Positions 26,151-34,723 of a stretch of DNA of 64,000 nucleotides are shown here, piece by piece. The notes beneath the pieces were generated by a model. That model worked only from the letters and a program-made list of their open reading frames with translations, did no database searches and was not told the origin of the DNA. Both the position numbers and the translations under genes were made by a program. Source of the stretch: Lachnospiraceae bacterium UBA7196. Its GTDB lineage: Bacteria > Bacillota > Clostridia > Lachnospirales > Lachnospiraceae. Location: positions 492 through 64,491 of the forward strand of contig DKUU01000012.1 in assembly GCA_002490835.1 (NCBI GenBank), read 5' to 3'. Positions within the stretch are counted from its first letter, which is position 1; each line of letters begins with the position of its first letter.

Positions 26151-28028
26151 ATGGGATTTTTGCCAATTTCCAAACAGGATATGGAAGCGCAGGGCATAGA
26201 ACAGCCTGACTTCGTCTATGTGATCGGCGACGCCTATGTGGATCACCCTTCCTTTGGACATGCCATTATCAGCAGGGTATTGGAGGCCCACGGCTACAGT
26301 GTCGGTATCATTTCCCAGCCAGACTGGAAGGATGAGAACAGCATCACTGTTTTTGGCAGGCCGCGGCTTGGCTTTCTCGTCACCGGAGGAAACATGGATT
26401 CCATGGTCAACCACTACTTTGTTTCCGGGAAGCGCAGGCCCACAGACGCTTACACCCCCGGCGGCGTGATGGGAAAACGTCCCGAGCACGCCACAGTCGT
26501 CTACGGTAATCTCATTCGGAAGGTCTATAAGGACATTCCCATTGTGATCGGCGGCATCGAGGCCAGCCTAAGGCGGCTTGCGCATTACGATTACTGGTCG
26601 GACAGTTTTAAGCGCTCCATTCTTCTGGATTCTCAAGCCGACCTGCTTTCCTATGGTATGGGAGAGAAGTCTGTTGTGGCGATCGCGGAAGCGCTGGACA
26701 GCGGTATCGCAGTGCGGGATATCACTTTTATCCCCGGAACGGTCTGGCGCACAAAGGATATCAGCGGTATTGTAGACGGCATCACCCTGCCTTCCTATGA
26801 GGAGATGAAGGCAGAGCCGAAGCGATATGCCGAAAGTTTTCAGATCCAGTACCAAAATACCGATCCCTTTACAGGAAAGGCCTTGATCGAAGCTTATCCG
26901 AACGGTATCTATGCGGTGCAGAATCCGCCCCAGCCGCCGCTTTCCATGCAGGAGATGGACGACGTTTACGACCTGCCCTATATGCGGACCTATCATCCAT
27001 CCTATGAGGCGGCAGGCGGCGTTCCCGCCATCTCTGAGATCAAATTTTCACTGGTCAGCAACAGGGGGTGCTTTGGCGGCTGTAATTTCTGCGCCCTCAC
27101 CTTTCATCAGGGCAGGACGGTTCAGGTCAGGAGCCACGAATCCATCCTGCGGGAAGCCGGGCTGATGATAGAAGACCCCGATTTTAAGGGCTACATTCAC
27201 GACGTCGGCGGTCCTACCGCCAATTTCCGACATCCTTCCTGTCAAAAACAGCTGACAAAAGGTGTCTGCAAGGACAGACAGTGCCTTTTCCCCGCACCCT
27301 GTCCCAATCTGGAGGCGGATCATAGCGATTACCTTGCGCTTTTACGTAAGCTGCGCGCGCTGCCCGGCGTGAAGAAGGTGTTTATCCGTTCGGGCATCCG
27401 CTTTGACTATCTGCTGGCCGATTCTGATGATACGTTTTTCCGCGAATTAGCAGAGCACCATATCAGCGGTCAGTTGAAAGTTGCACCCGAGCATATTTCG
27501 GACGCAGTGCTGACACGGATGGGCAAGCCGAAGAAGGCCGTCTATGAAGCCTTTGTAAAGAAATACAACAGACTGAACGAAAAACTGGGGAAAAAGCAGT
27601 TCCTCGTGCCTTACCTGATGTCGTCGCATCCCGGCTCCACCTTGAAGGAAGCCATCGAGCTGACGGAGTATCTGCGCGATCTTGGCTATATGCCGGAACA
27701 GGTGCAGGATTTCTATCCGACGCCTTCTACGGTATCTACCGTCATGTATTACACGGGGATTGATCCCCGGAACGGGAAAAAGGTGTATGTCTGCCGCAAC
27801 CCCCATGAAAAGGCCATGCAGCGGGCGCTGATCCAATACCGCAATCCCAACAATTATGAGCTGGTGAAGGAAGCGCTGATCAAAGGCGGCAGGGAAGATT
27901 TGATCGGCTTTGACAAAAAATGCCTGATCCGGCCGCGGAAGGGAAAGGATCGGCCTAATTCGACAGAGAGGCCGAAGAAAAAGACGATCCGCAATGTGCA
28001 TAAAAAGAAGGAAAGGAAAAGCCAATGA
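26151..28028 (+). CDS. YgiQ-family radical SAM protein
   Basis: 625 residues from the ATG at 26151, which has GGAGGAG 4 bases upstream; the upstream in-frame ATG at 26127 lacks one. The 4Fe-4S cluster motif CxxxCxxC is at Cys307, Cys311 and Cys314 (NRGCFGGCNFCALTFHQGR). The N-terminal 290 residues and the C-terminal region with PHEKAMQRALIQYRNP match the UPF0313/YgiQ family. A second cysteine group (KGVCKDRQCLFPAPC) occurs about 60 residues later and may hold another cluster. The reaction is not established for this family. Its stop overlaps the SDR start (ATGA). Confidence 0.93.
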   Translation: MGFLPISKQDMEAQGIEQPDFVYVIGDAYVDHPSFGHAIISRVLEAHGYSVGIISQPDWKDENSITVFGRPRLGFLVTGGNMDSMVNHYFVSGKRRPTDAYTPGGVMGKRPEHATVVYGNLIRKVYKDIPIVIGGIEASLRRLAHYDYWSDSFKRSILLDSQADLLSYGMGEKSVVAIAEALDSGIAVRDITFIPGTVWRTKDISGIVDGITLPSYEEMKAEPKRYAESFQIQYQNTDPFTGKALIEAYPNGIYAVQNPPQPPLSMQEMDDVYDLPYMRTYHPSYEAAGGVPAISEIKFSLVSNRGCFGGCNFCALTFHQGRTVQVRSHESILREAGLMIEDPDFKGYIHDVGGPTANFRHPSCQKQLTKGVCKDRQCLFPAPCPNLEADHSDYLALLRKLRALPGVKKVFIRSGIRFDYLLADSDDTFFRELAEHHISGQLKVAPEHISDAVLTRMGKPKKAVYEAFVKKYNRLNEKLGKKQFLVPYLMSSHPGSTLKEAIELTEYLRDLGYMPEQVQDFYPTPSTVSTVMYYTGIDPRNGKKVYVCRNPHEKAMQRALIQYRNPNNYELVKEALIKGGREDLIGFDKKCLIRPRKGKDRPNSTERPKKKTIRNVHKKKERKSQ

Positions 28029-28786
28029 ACATCGCTATTATCACCGGCGCTTCTTCCGGCATGGGCAGGGAGTTTGCCAGACGTTTGGACAGCCTGTTAA
28101 AAAAGACGGATGAAATATGGCTGCTTGCCCGCAGAAAGGACAGGCTCGACGCGCTCTGTGCGCAGATGCAGACAAAGACCCGCGCCATCGCCCTCGATCT
28201 GACGAGTGAAAAGGAGCTTGCGCAGTTTGCGGAAGTGCTGTCGATCAGCGATGCAAGGATCACTGTGTTGGTAAACTGTGCCGGCGTGGGGAAATATGGG
28301 GCGTTTTCCGATCAAAAAAGTGAAGATATCAACGGAATGCTGCGCTTAAACATCCTTGCCCTGACGGAAATGACAAGGATATGCCTGCCTTACATGAGGA
28401 AGGGCAGCCGCATCATAGAACTGGCGTCCGGAGCGGCCTTTCTGCCGCAGGCGGATTTCGCGGTCTATGCCGCCTCGAAGGCCTATGTGTATTCGTTTGG
28501 CTGCGCACTGGCAAAAGAACTGCGCGGACAGGGCATCTATGTGACGACGGTCTGTCCCGGTCCCGTGGATACGCCTTTTTTGGAAAATGCCTACGACAGT
28601 CCGGCCCGTATGAGCGGCTTAAAGAAACTGACCATGGAAACTGCGGATCGGGTGGTGGAAACAGCCCTGATGGACAGCCGGCAAGGGAAGCCCGTGTCTG
28701 TCTGCGGTCTGCCTATGAAACTTTTGTATCTGGCGACGCAGAGCACACAGAATATGATGCAGTTTTTTATGCAAGCCCAGCAATAA
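28025..28786 (+). CDS. Short-chain dehydrogenase/reductase
   Basis: 253 residues. The cofactor motif is TGASSGMGREFARRL, followed by the NCAGVG motif, catalytic Ser (ELASGAAF) and the active-site Tyr-x-x-x-Lys in FAVYAASKAYV; CPGPVDTPF is the usual post-catalytic loop. It belongs to the classical SDR group (DltE/YdfG-like) that reduces a carbonyl with NAD(P)H. The substrate is unknown. The start overlaps the ygiQ stop by 4 bases. Confidence 0.92.
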   Translation: MNIAIITGASSGMGREFARRLDSLLKKTDEIWLLARRKDRLDALCAQMQTKTRAIALDLTSEKELAQFAEVLSISDARITVLVNCAGVGKYGAFSDQKSEDINGMLRLNILALTEMTRICLPYMRKGSRIIELASGAAFLPQADFAVYAASKAYVYSFGCALAKELRGQGIYVTTVCPGPVDTPFLENAYDSPARMSGLKKLTMETADRVVETALMDSRQGKPVSVCGLPMKLLYLATQSTQNMMQFFMQAQQ

Positions 28787-28842
28787 CAGATTATAATGCC
28801 GGCGGCTTTTTGTTAGTCGCACAGGCATACGAGGAAGAGAAG

Positions 28843-29415
28843 ATGAAAAAACTGATGATCCCCAAGGGAAGCTACGGCTACCTGCAAAACCGAAAACTCT
28901 ACACCGTGCTCAGAACCCTGCTGTATTTTACAATCAGTTCAGGACTTTACTGCGGTGGCTATGTCATCACCGGAAGCAGCAAGAATCTGCTGACGATCGT
29001 TGCCGTTTTAGGATGCCTGCCCGCCTGCAAGAGTCTGATCAACTTTATTTTATTTTTCAGGGCGAAAGGATGCAGCGAAAGTTTAAGGGAAGTTCTTTGT
29101 GTCTATGATGAGAAACTGCTCGTCTTTTACGACCTGTACTTTACCTCTTATCAGAAGAATTATGCCATCAGCCACATGGCCTTAAAGGGCGGTATCCTCT
29201 GCGGCATTACGGAAGATCCGGCCTGCGATGCGAAAGAAGCGCAAAAGCATTTGGAACAGATGCTTACGCAGGAGGGAATCAGGAATGTGACGGTTAACAT
29301 CTTTTCTCAGGCGGATACGTATATTGACCGACTGAGTCGGTTAGTGAAAATGGATGTGGAAGAACACAAAGAGCGGGAAGGAATTGTCGGGCTGTTGTAT
29401 TCGATTTCCATATAG
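28843..29415 (+). CDS. Membrane protein of unknown function
   Basis: 190 residues from ATG 28843 (GAGGAAGAG upstream). The reading frame is open much further upstream, but that part lies inside the SDR gene and is a shadow. Two membrane spans occur at about residues 23-42 and 48-70 (FTISSGLYCGGYVITG and LLTIVAVLGCLPACKSLINF), followed by a 115-residue soluble domain (SLREVLCVYDEKLLVFYDLYF and later HLEQMLTQEGIRNVTVNIF). No signal peptide or catalytic motif. I do not recognise the family. Confidence 0.75.
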   Translation: MKKLMIPKGSYGYLQNRKLYTVLRTLLYFTISSGLYCGGYVITGSSKNLLTIVAVLGCLPACKSLINFILFFRAKGCSESLREVLCVYDEKLLVFYDLYFTSYQKNYAISHMALKGGILCGITEDPACDAKEAQKHLEQMLTQEGIRNVTVNIFSQADTYIDRLSRLVKMDVEEHKEREGIVGLLYSISI

Positions 29416-29478
29416 TTTATGCCGGGGGGCTCTTTTGCGCTGCAGTATACAACCATAAAGGTGTAGGGTAACATTATC

Positions 29479-30591
29479 ATGTATCAAACGATCATTACCG
29501 ACAGGGAAGCCGGACAGCGTCTTGACAAGTACCTTCACCGACTCCTGCCTAACGCGGGAAGCGGCTTTCTTTACAAGATGCTGCGGAAAAAGAATATTAC
29601 CTTAAATGATAAGAAGGCGGACGGCAGCGAGAAAACTGCCGTGGGAGACTGTGTGAAAATATTTTTTGCGCAGGAGACGCTTGATAAGTTTATGGGAGAT
29701 GCCGCATTGCAAAAGAACGGCGTGAAGACAGCCGGAAACGAAGCGGCAGCTACCGACGGCTTGGAAACTTTGATTTCAGGGTATGCAGCTGCTTATGGAA
29801 AGTTGTCAGACATTCAGATAATTTACGAAAACGCTCACATCCTGATCGTGGACAAACCGTCAGGCATCCTCTCCCAGAAAGCGGAAAAGACCGACTTTTC
29901 CCTCAATGAGTGGCTGATCGGCTATCTTCTGCAGAGCGGCTTTTTGAGGATGGACGATCTGCGTTTCTTCAAGCCTTCCGTCTGCAACCGCCTCGACAGA
30001 AATACCAGCGGCATTGTGCTTTGCGCTAAATCTTTACAGGGCGCGCAGCTTTTGGGAGATTTGCTGAAGAAGCGGACGCTTCATAAATATTATCAGACTT
30101 ACGTGAAGGGACAGATCACGCAGGCACAGACGATCGAAGGCGTTCTTTGGAAGGATGAACGGACGAATCGGGTAACCGTATCTTTGCTTCCGCAGATGTG
30201 TCCGTCCGGATCGAAACGGTTGCAGACAAAAACGGCCGATGGCGCCGCTTCATCAAACCGAAAAGCAGATGCCGCCCGCATCAAAACCGCTTACAATCCC
30301 CTTCGGATCGAGAAGGATAAAACGCTTTTAGAAGTGGAACTGATCACGGGGAAATCCCATCAGATCAGAGCGCATCTGGCAAGCATCGGTCATCCGTTAT
30401 TGGGTGACTGCAAATACGGGGACAGAGTGTGGAATGAAGCGTACCGTCAAAAATGCGGCGTGCAGGCGCAACTCTTACACGCCTATAAGGTGGTGTTCCC
30501 GCCGCTGGATGCGCCTTTCGAAGATTTGAGCGGACGTACCTTTCTCTGTGCATTGCCGAAGCTTTTTGAGCGTGTGTCAGACGTGGACTAA
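29479..30591 (+). CDS. RluA-family pseudouridine synthase
   Basis: 370 residues. An S4 RNA-binding domain (QRLDKYLHRLLPNAGSGFLY) is followed by a catalytic domain with the motif NRLDRNTSGIVLCAKS, where Asp173 is the nucleophile that isomerises uridine. Further RluA landmarks are YENAHILIVDKPSGILSQ, TGKSHQIRAHLASIGHPLLG and LHAYKVVFPP. An insert of about 45 residues (near 80-125) separates S4 from catalytic domain, and another Lys/Ser-rich insert lies near 240-265. The rRNA or tRNA target (RluC- or RluD-like) cannot be read. The RBS is weak. Confidence 0.92.
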   Translation: MYQTIITDREAGQRLDKYLHRLLPNAGSGFLYKMLRKKNITLNDKKADGSEKTAVGDCVKIFFAQETLDKFMGDAALQKNGVKTAGNEAAATDGLETLISGYAAAYGKLSDIQIIYENAHILIVDKPSGILSQKAEKTDFSLNEWLIGYLLQSGFLRMDDLRFFKPSVCNRLDRNTSGIVLCAKSLQGAQLLGDLLKKRTLHKYYQTYVKGQITQAQTIEGVLWKDERTNRVTVSLLPQMCPSGSKRLQTKTADGAASSNRKADAARIKTAYNPLRIEKDKTLLEVELITGKSHQIRAHLASIGHPLLGDCKYGDRVWNEAYRQKCGVQAQLLHAYKVVFPPLDAPFEDLSGRTFLCALPKLFERVSDVD

Positions 30592-30646
30592 AATGTGGAT
30601 TGGAAAAGCAGCAGAGACACCTTATATTTAAAAACAGGCAAAATCA

Positions 30647-30687
30647 GAACATTTGTTCTTGCTTTATTTTCACGGCAGGAGTATAAT
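30647..30687 (+). promoter_or_regulatory. LexA (SOS) box overlapping the recU promoter
   Basis: GAACATTTGTTC at 30647-30658 is a perfect match to the Firmicute LexA/DinR core GAAC-N4-GTTC. It abuts a promoter: TTGCTT (30659-30664), 17-base spacer, perfect TATAAT (30682-30687). LexA bound there would block RNA polymerase, so transcription should rise on DNA damage. Predicted +1 about 30694. Confidence 0.75.
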
Positions 30688-30785
30688 CAGATAAGCGAAG
30701 AAAATTGTTTGCAACAGGGTTTATGCGCTGCTGTAACATCCATTGATAAAAAGAATGGTAATGCTGCTTTGGAACGAGGACTAGG

Positions 30786-31322
30786 ATGGCGACATGGAAC
30801 TCCCGCGGGCTGCGCGGCTCCACTTTGGAGGATCTGATTAACCGCACTAATGAAAAATATCTGGAAAATGGTCTGGCCCTGATCCAGAAAATACCGACGC
30901 CTATTACTCCCATAAACATAGATAAGGAGAGCCGTCACATCACGCTGGCCTACTTCGATCAGAAGAGTACGGTGGACTATATCGGCGCGGTACAGGGGAT
31001 TCCCGTCTGCTTTGACGCTAAGGAATGTGCCGTCGATACCTTTTCCCTGCAGAACATCCATGAGCATCAGGTAACATTTATGGGGCAGTTTGAGAAGCAG
31101 AAAGGAATCGCCTTTTTTCTGATCTACTATTCCCACAAGGACCTCTTTTATTATCTGCCCTACGAGATGCTGCGCTATTTCTGGGATCGATCGAAGGAGG
31201 GCGGGCGCAAGAGCTTTCGTTTTGACGAGCTGAACCCGGAATATGTGCTGCCGAAAAAACATGGGATCCTCGTGCCTTATCTGGACATGATACAGAAGGA
31301 TCTGGAGGATAGGGTGGAGTAG
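30786..31322 (+). CDS. recU: Holliday junction resolvase RecU
   Basis: 178 residues. It cuts four-way DNA junctions made in homologous recombination and is the Gram-positive functional counterpart of RuvC. Family signatures: SRGLRGSTLEDLINRTNEKY, then PTPITPINIDK, the nuclease core STVDYIGAVQGIPVCFDAKE (Asp and the Asp-Ala-Lys-Glu of a PD-(D/E)XK site), LQNIHEHQVTFM and YFWDRSKEGGRKSFR. B. subtilis RecU is about 206 residues; this one lacks the N-terminal tail. The RBS is GAGGA. Regulation by LexA is indicated by the upstream box. A membrane protein gene follows 39 bases later. Confidence 0.9.
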   Translation: MATWNSRGLRGSTLEDLINRTNEKYLENGLALIQKIPTPITPINIDKESRHITLAYFDQKSTVDYIGAVQGIPVCFDAKECAVDTFSLQNIHEHQVTFMGQFEKQKGIAFFLIYYSHKDLFYYLPYEMLRYFWDRSKEGGRKSFRFDELNPEYVLPKKHGILVPYLDMIQKDLEDRVE

Positions 31323-31361
31323 GGGGTAATGCACTTTGACTTCATGAGAAGGAGATAATAA

Positions 31362-31889
31362 ATGTTTGCAAAATATGTGTGGCTATTCCCTGTTATTTTC
31401 ATCTTTCATGATATGGAAGAAGTGATTGGATATGGGTTGTGGCTGAGAAATAATCAAGTGTTGTTAAAGAAAAAGTATCCAAAAATTTTAATCATATACA
31501 AAGACTTTTCAACCGAGGGATTTTCTGTCGCAGTCTATGAGGAATTGATTTTATGTATTGCTTTTTCCACACTTGCTCTTTTATTGAATACCTGTGTTCT
31601 TTGGTATATGTGGCTGGGCGGCTTTGTTGGGTGTACATTACATTTTCTTATTCATATCGGCCAGTCAATCGTAGTAAAACAATATATTCCTGCAACAATT
31701 ACCAGCATAATCTGTTTCCCCCTCAGTGTGTGGATTGTGTACCTGTGCTTTTCGCTCATTTGGGATGCATGGTGGTACACGGCTATATGGGTCGTTTTAG
31801 GGATCGTACTTGTGGCAGTCAATTTAAAGTTTGCCCAAAGGCTGATTGGATGGTTTACCAGAAAAATGGGGCTGACCCCGGTCATTTAA
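31362..31889 (+). CDS. HXXEE-domain membrane protein
   Basis: 175 residues, RBS AAGGAGATAATAA. The HxxEE signature is in the first membrane span (FIFHDMEEVIGYG), followed by three or four further spans. The family is of unknown function. The gene is more AT-rich than its surroundings, hinting at separate origin. As it follows recU with no visible terminator, it may be co-induced in the SOS response (inference). Confidence 0.85.
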   Translation: MFAKYVWLFPVIFIFHDMEEVIGYGLWLRNNQVLLKKKYPKILIIYKDFSTEGFSVAVYEELILCIAFSTLALLLNTCVLWYMWLGGFVGCTLHFLIHIGQSIVVKQYIPATITSIICFPLSVWIVYLCFSLIWDAWWYTAIWVVLGIVLVAVNLKFAQRLIGWFTRKMGLTPVI

Positions 31890-31987
31890 TTGTTTACAGG
31901 GACAGGAAGTGTTTTGAAAAATTGAGCATTAGCAACACCAATCTGGAAAGGGAGAGTTTGATAGTTGAGAACAGATTTTATGACTAA

Positions 31988-32016
31988 TTGACAAACGCTT
32001 AAAAACAGCGTATAGT
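31988..32016 (+). promoter_or_regulatory. Strong sigma-A promoter of the his operon
   Basis: TTGACA (31988-31993, perfect), 17-base spacer, TATAGT (32011-32016). Predicted +1 about 32023. The leader holds the palindrome GCTAAT-GA-ATTAGC (32033-32046) and a repeated ATTAG half-site just after it, which could be an operator. No T-box and no histidine-rich leader peptide were found in the leader of about 115 bases. Confidence 0.8.
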
Positions 32017-32138
32017 GTAATAAGTTTGACTTGCTAATGAATTAGCGAATTAGTGCTTTAAAGTAATGAAGTTTCAGTGCTTTCGTTTACAGCATTAGGA
32101 ACGAAATCAGCAAAATAATGGCAGGAAACGAGGAGTAT

Positions 32139-33248
32139 ATGAGTAAAAAATTAGTACATACGCCGGAGGGTGTGCGGGATATTTATGGGGAGGAGAAGGC
32201 GAAGAAGACGGTGGTGGAACGCCTTCTGCATGAAAAAATCACAAGCTACGGCTACCGGGACATCCAAACCCCTACTTTCGAATTTTTCGACGTATTTTCC
32301 AAGGAAGTGGGGACGACACCGTCCAGAGAGCTTTACAAGTTTTTCGACAAGGAGGGAAACACGCTTGTCCTGCGTCCGGACTTTACGCCGTCCATCGCAA
32401 GGTGCGCAGCCAAGTATTTTATGGACGAGGATGTGCCGATCCGCTTCTGTTATCAGGGCAATACCTTCACGAACACCTCCCAATTGCAGGGAAAGCTTAA
32501 GGAAGTGACCCAGATGGGGGCGGAGCTGATCGGTGACGGCTCGGTGCAGGCAGATGCGGAGATGATCGCCATGACGATCGAGGCACTCTACCACGCGGGG
32601 CTGTCTGATTTCCAGTTGAGCGTCGGCAATCTGGAATATTTCAAGGGTATCTGTGCGGAAGCGGGGCTCGACGAGGAGACGGAGTTAGAGCTTCGTGAGT
32701 TTATTTCCGGGAAAAACTATTTCGGTGCAGAGGAACTGCTCGACCGCGTCGGCGTGAATAAAAAGGATAAGGAGCTGCTGCTCAAGGTGAGTGACTTGTT
32801 TGGCACGGTCTCCATTCTGGAGGACGCGAAGAAGGCAGTCTCCAACAAGCGTTCCAGACACGCCATCGAGCGGCTTGAGAAAGTGTATCAGGTTCTCTGT
32901 GCCTACGGGGTGGAAAAATATGTTTCTTTTGACCTGGGGATGCTCAGCAAGTATAATTACTATACGGGTATCATTTTCAAGGGCTACACCTACGGCGTGG
33001 GCGACGCGATCGTGAAGGGCGGGCGTTATGACAGACTGCTTTCTCAGTTTGGCAAGGAAGCGGCATCTGTCGGCTTTGTGATCGTGGTAGATGACCTTCT
33101 TGCGGCAATGGGGCGGCAGAATGTGATGATTTCTGGGATAGAGGAGCCGGTAAAACTATATTATACGGAAAAAGATTTCCCGGAAAAACTGATGGAAGCC
33201 AAGGGAATGCGGGCTTCCGGAAAGAGAGTGGAAATGTTGCATGAGTGA
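32139..33248 (+). CDS. hisZ: ATP phosphoribosyltransferase regulatory subunit
   Basis: 369 residues from the ATG at 32139 (AGGAG RBS, close); a start at 32118 would add 7 residues without an RBS. It is a histidyl-tRNA synthetase paralogue: LVHTPEGVRDIYG at the start, LVLRPDFTPSIARCA (motif 2 region) and GGRYDRLLSQFG. It lacks the anticodon-binding domain and serves as the regulatory partner of short-form HisG. The downstream HisG is of this short form (214 residues), which confirms the call. The 3' end overlaps hisG by 8 bases. Confidence 0.93.
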   Translation: MSKKLVHTPEGVRDIYGEEKAKKTVVERLLHEKITSYGYRDIQTPTFEFFDVFSKEVGTTPSRELYKFFDKEGNTLVLRPDFTPSIARCAAKYFMDEDVPIRFCYQGNTFTNTSQLQGKLKEVTQMGAELIGDGSVQADAEMIAMTIEALYHAGLSDFQLSVGNLEYFKGICAEAGLDEETELELREFISGKNYFGAEELLDRVGVNKKDKELLLKVSDLFGTVSILEDAKKAVSNKRSRHAIERLEKVYQVLCAYGVEKYVSFDLGMLSKYNYYTGIIFKGYTYGVGDAIVKGGRYDRLLSQFGKEAASVGFVIVVDDLLAAMGRQNVMISGIEEPVKLYYTEKDFPEKLMEAKGMRASGKRVEMLHE

Positions 33249-33885
33249 TGAAAAATACCTGACATTTGCCCTTGGGAAAGGGCGGCTTGCCAATAAAACA
33301 ATGGAACTTCTGGAAAAAATCGGCATCACCTGTGAGGAGATGAAGGATAAGGATTCCCGCAAGCTGATTTTTGTCAATGAGGAATTGAAATTGAAATTTT
33401 TCTTAGCGAAGGGGCCGGATGTGCCGACCTATGTGGAATACGGTGCGGCGGATATCGGCGTAGTCGGCAAAGATACCATCATGGAGGAGAACAGACGCGT
33501 TTATGAAGTGCTGGACCTTGGCTACGGCAAATGCCGCATGTGTGTCTGCGGTCCTAAGAGCGCAAAGGAACTCCTGCAGCATCACGAGATGATCCGCGTG
33601 GCCAGTAAGTATCCGAATATTGCCAAGGATTATTTTTATAACAAAAAGCATCAGACGGTAGATATCATCAAGTTGAACGGTTCCGTGGAACTTGGGCCAA
33701 TCGTGGAACTGGCGGACGTGATCGTGGACATCGTAGAGACAGGGTCTACCCTTAAAGAAAACGGGCTGGAGGTTTTGGAGGAGATCTGTCCGCTGTCAGC
33801 AAGGATGATCGTTAATCAGGTCAGCATGCAGATGGAGCCGGAGCGGATCAAGCGGCTTATCAATGAGTTGAGAGCGCAGTTATAA
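33241..33885 (+). CDS. hisG: ATP phosphoribosyltransferase, short form
   Basis: 214 residues, the short form without the C-terminal histidine-binding domain. It joins ATP and PRPP, the first step of histidine synthesis. Signatures are TFALGKGRLANKTMELLEK, PDVPTYVEYGAADIGVVGKD and the PRPP-binding loop ELADVIVDIVETGSTLKENG. It needs HisZ, encoded just upstream with an 8-base overlap, for activity and feedback inhibition. Confidence 0.96.
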   Translation: MSDEKYLTFALGKGRLANKTMELLEKIGITCEEMKDKDSRKLIFVNEELKLKFFLAKGPDVPTYVEYGAADIGVVGKDTIMEENRRVYEVLDLGYGKCRMCVCGPKSAKELLQHHEMIRVASKYPNIAKDYFYNKKHQTVDIIKLNGSVELGPIVELADVIVDIVETGSTLKENGLEVLEEICPLSARMIVNQVSMQMEPERIKRLINELRAQL

Positions 33886-33905
33886 GCAAAGAGGGGCATA
33901 GAATC

Positions 33906-34706
33906 ATGGAAGAAAAGACAGAAATGAAAATAGAGAACAGGGAGGAGAAACATATTATGAAAGAATGGAAGGGCATTATTATTGCGCTGATTGCGGGAGC
34001 ATGCGCCATCGCCTGCGTCACTATCTTTTCGCAGAACATAGTCAATTATAAACGGACATCGGGCAGCGAGGGTCTGTCCGCGACCGGTTCCGCCAACTGC
34101 GATTTTGAAGCGGATCTGATCGTCTGGCGTGGAAGCTTTTCCGGACAGGGAAAGACCACACAGGACGCTTACCGTTCTATTAAAAACGACGCCGGGTTAG
34201 TGAAAAAATATCTGGTGGACAACGGCGTGAAAGAAGATGAGATGGTATTCAGTTCCGTTACCATCAGCACGCGCTGGGAGTATGAATACAACGAAAACGG
34301 CGACAGGATCAGGGAGTACATCGACGGCTACGATCTCTATCAGAACGTGTCCATCACATCGACGGACATTGACAAGATCGAGGGCATTTCCCGCGATATC
34401 TCCGGCCTGATCGAGTCCGGCGTGCAGTTCGCCTCGGAAGAACCGGAATATTATTATACGAAACTGGATGAATTAAAGCTGGATTTGATCGCGGCTGCCA
34501 CCGAGAATGCGAAGAGCAGGATCGATTTGATGGCGCAGGGCTCCGGTGCTCATATGGGAGAGCTTAAGAGCGCGAATCTGGGCGTTTTCCAGATCACGGC
34601 CCAGAACAGCAACACCGAGTACAGCTACGGCGGTTATTTTGACACCAGCTCAAGAAAAAAGACAGCATCTATCACGGTACGTCTAAACTACGGCATTACG
34701 CAGTGA
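33906..34706 (+). CDS. SIMPL-domain membrane-anchored protein
   Basis: 266 residues from ATG 33906 (GAGGGG). The ATG at 33957 has a better RBS (GGAGGAG) and may be the true start, giving 249 residues. One membrane span (IIIALIAGACAIACVTIF) anchors a SIMPL (DUF541) domain outside: LSATGSANCDFEADLIVWRG, then DLYQNVSITSTDIDKIEGI and a C-terminal ASITVRLNYGI. This family is found in periplasmic, extracytoplasmic and IRAK-associated proteins and its biochemical role is poorly known. It is not a histidine enzyme, yet sits between hisG and hisD in the operon. Confidence 0.88.
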   Translation: MEEKTEMKIENREEKHIMKEWKGIIIALIAGACAIACVTIFSQNIVNYKRTSGSEGLSATGSANCDFEADLIVWRGSFSGQGKTTQDAYRSIKNDAGLVKKYLVDNGVKEDEMVFSSVTISTRWEYEYNENGDRIREYIDGYDLYQNVSITSTDIDKIEGISRDISGLIESGVQFASEEPEYYYTKLDELKLDLIAAATENAKSRIDLMAQGSGAHMGELKSANLGVFQITAQNSNTEYSYGGYFDTSSRKKTASITVRLNYGITQ

Positions 34707-34723
34707 CAGGGAAGGAATAAGAC

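Noticed and set aside
28381..28842. Upstream part of the frame leading into the 28843 gene
   Set aside because: It overlaps the SDR gene out of frame; the real start has an RBS at 28843.
31890..32138. T-box riboswitch in the his leader
   Set aside because: No conserved antiterminator sequence and the leader (about 115 bases) is too short.
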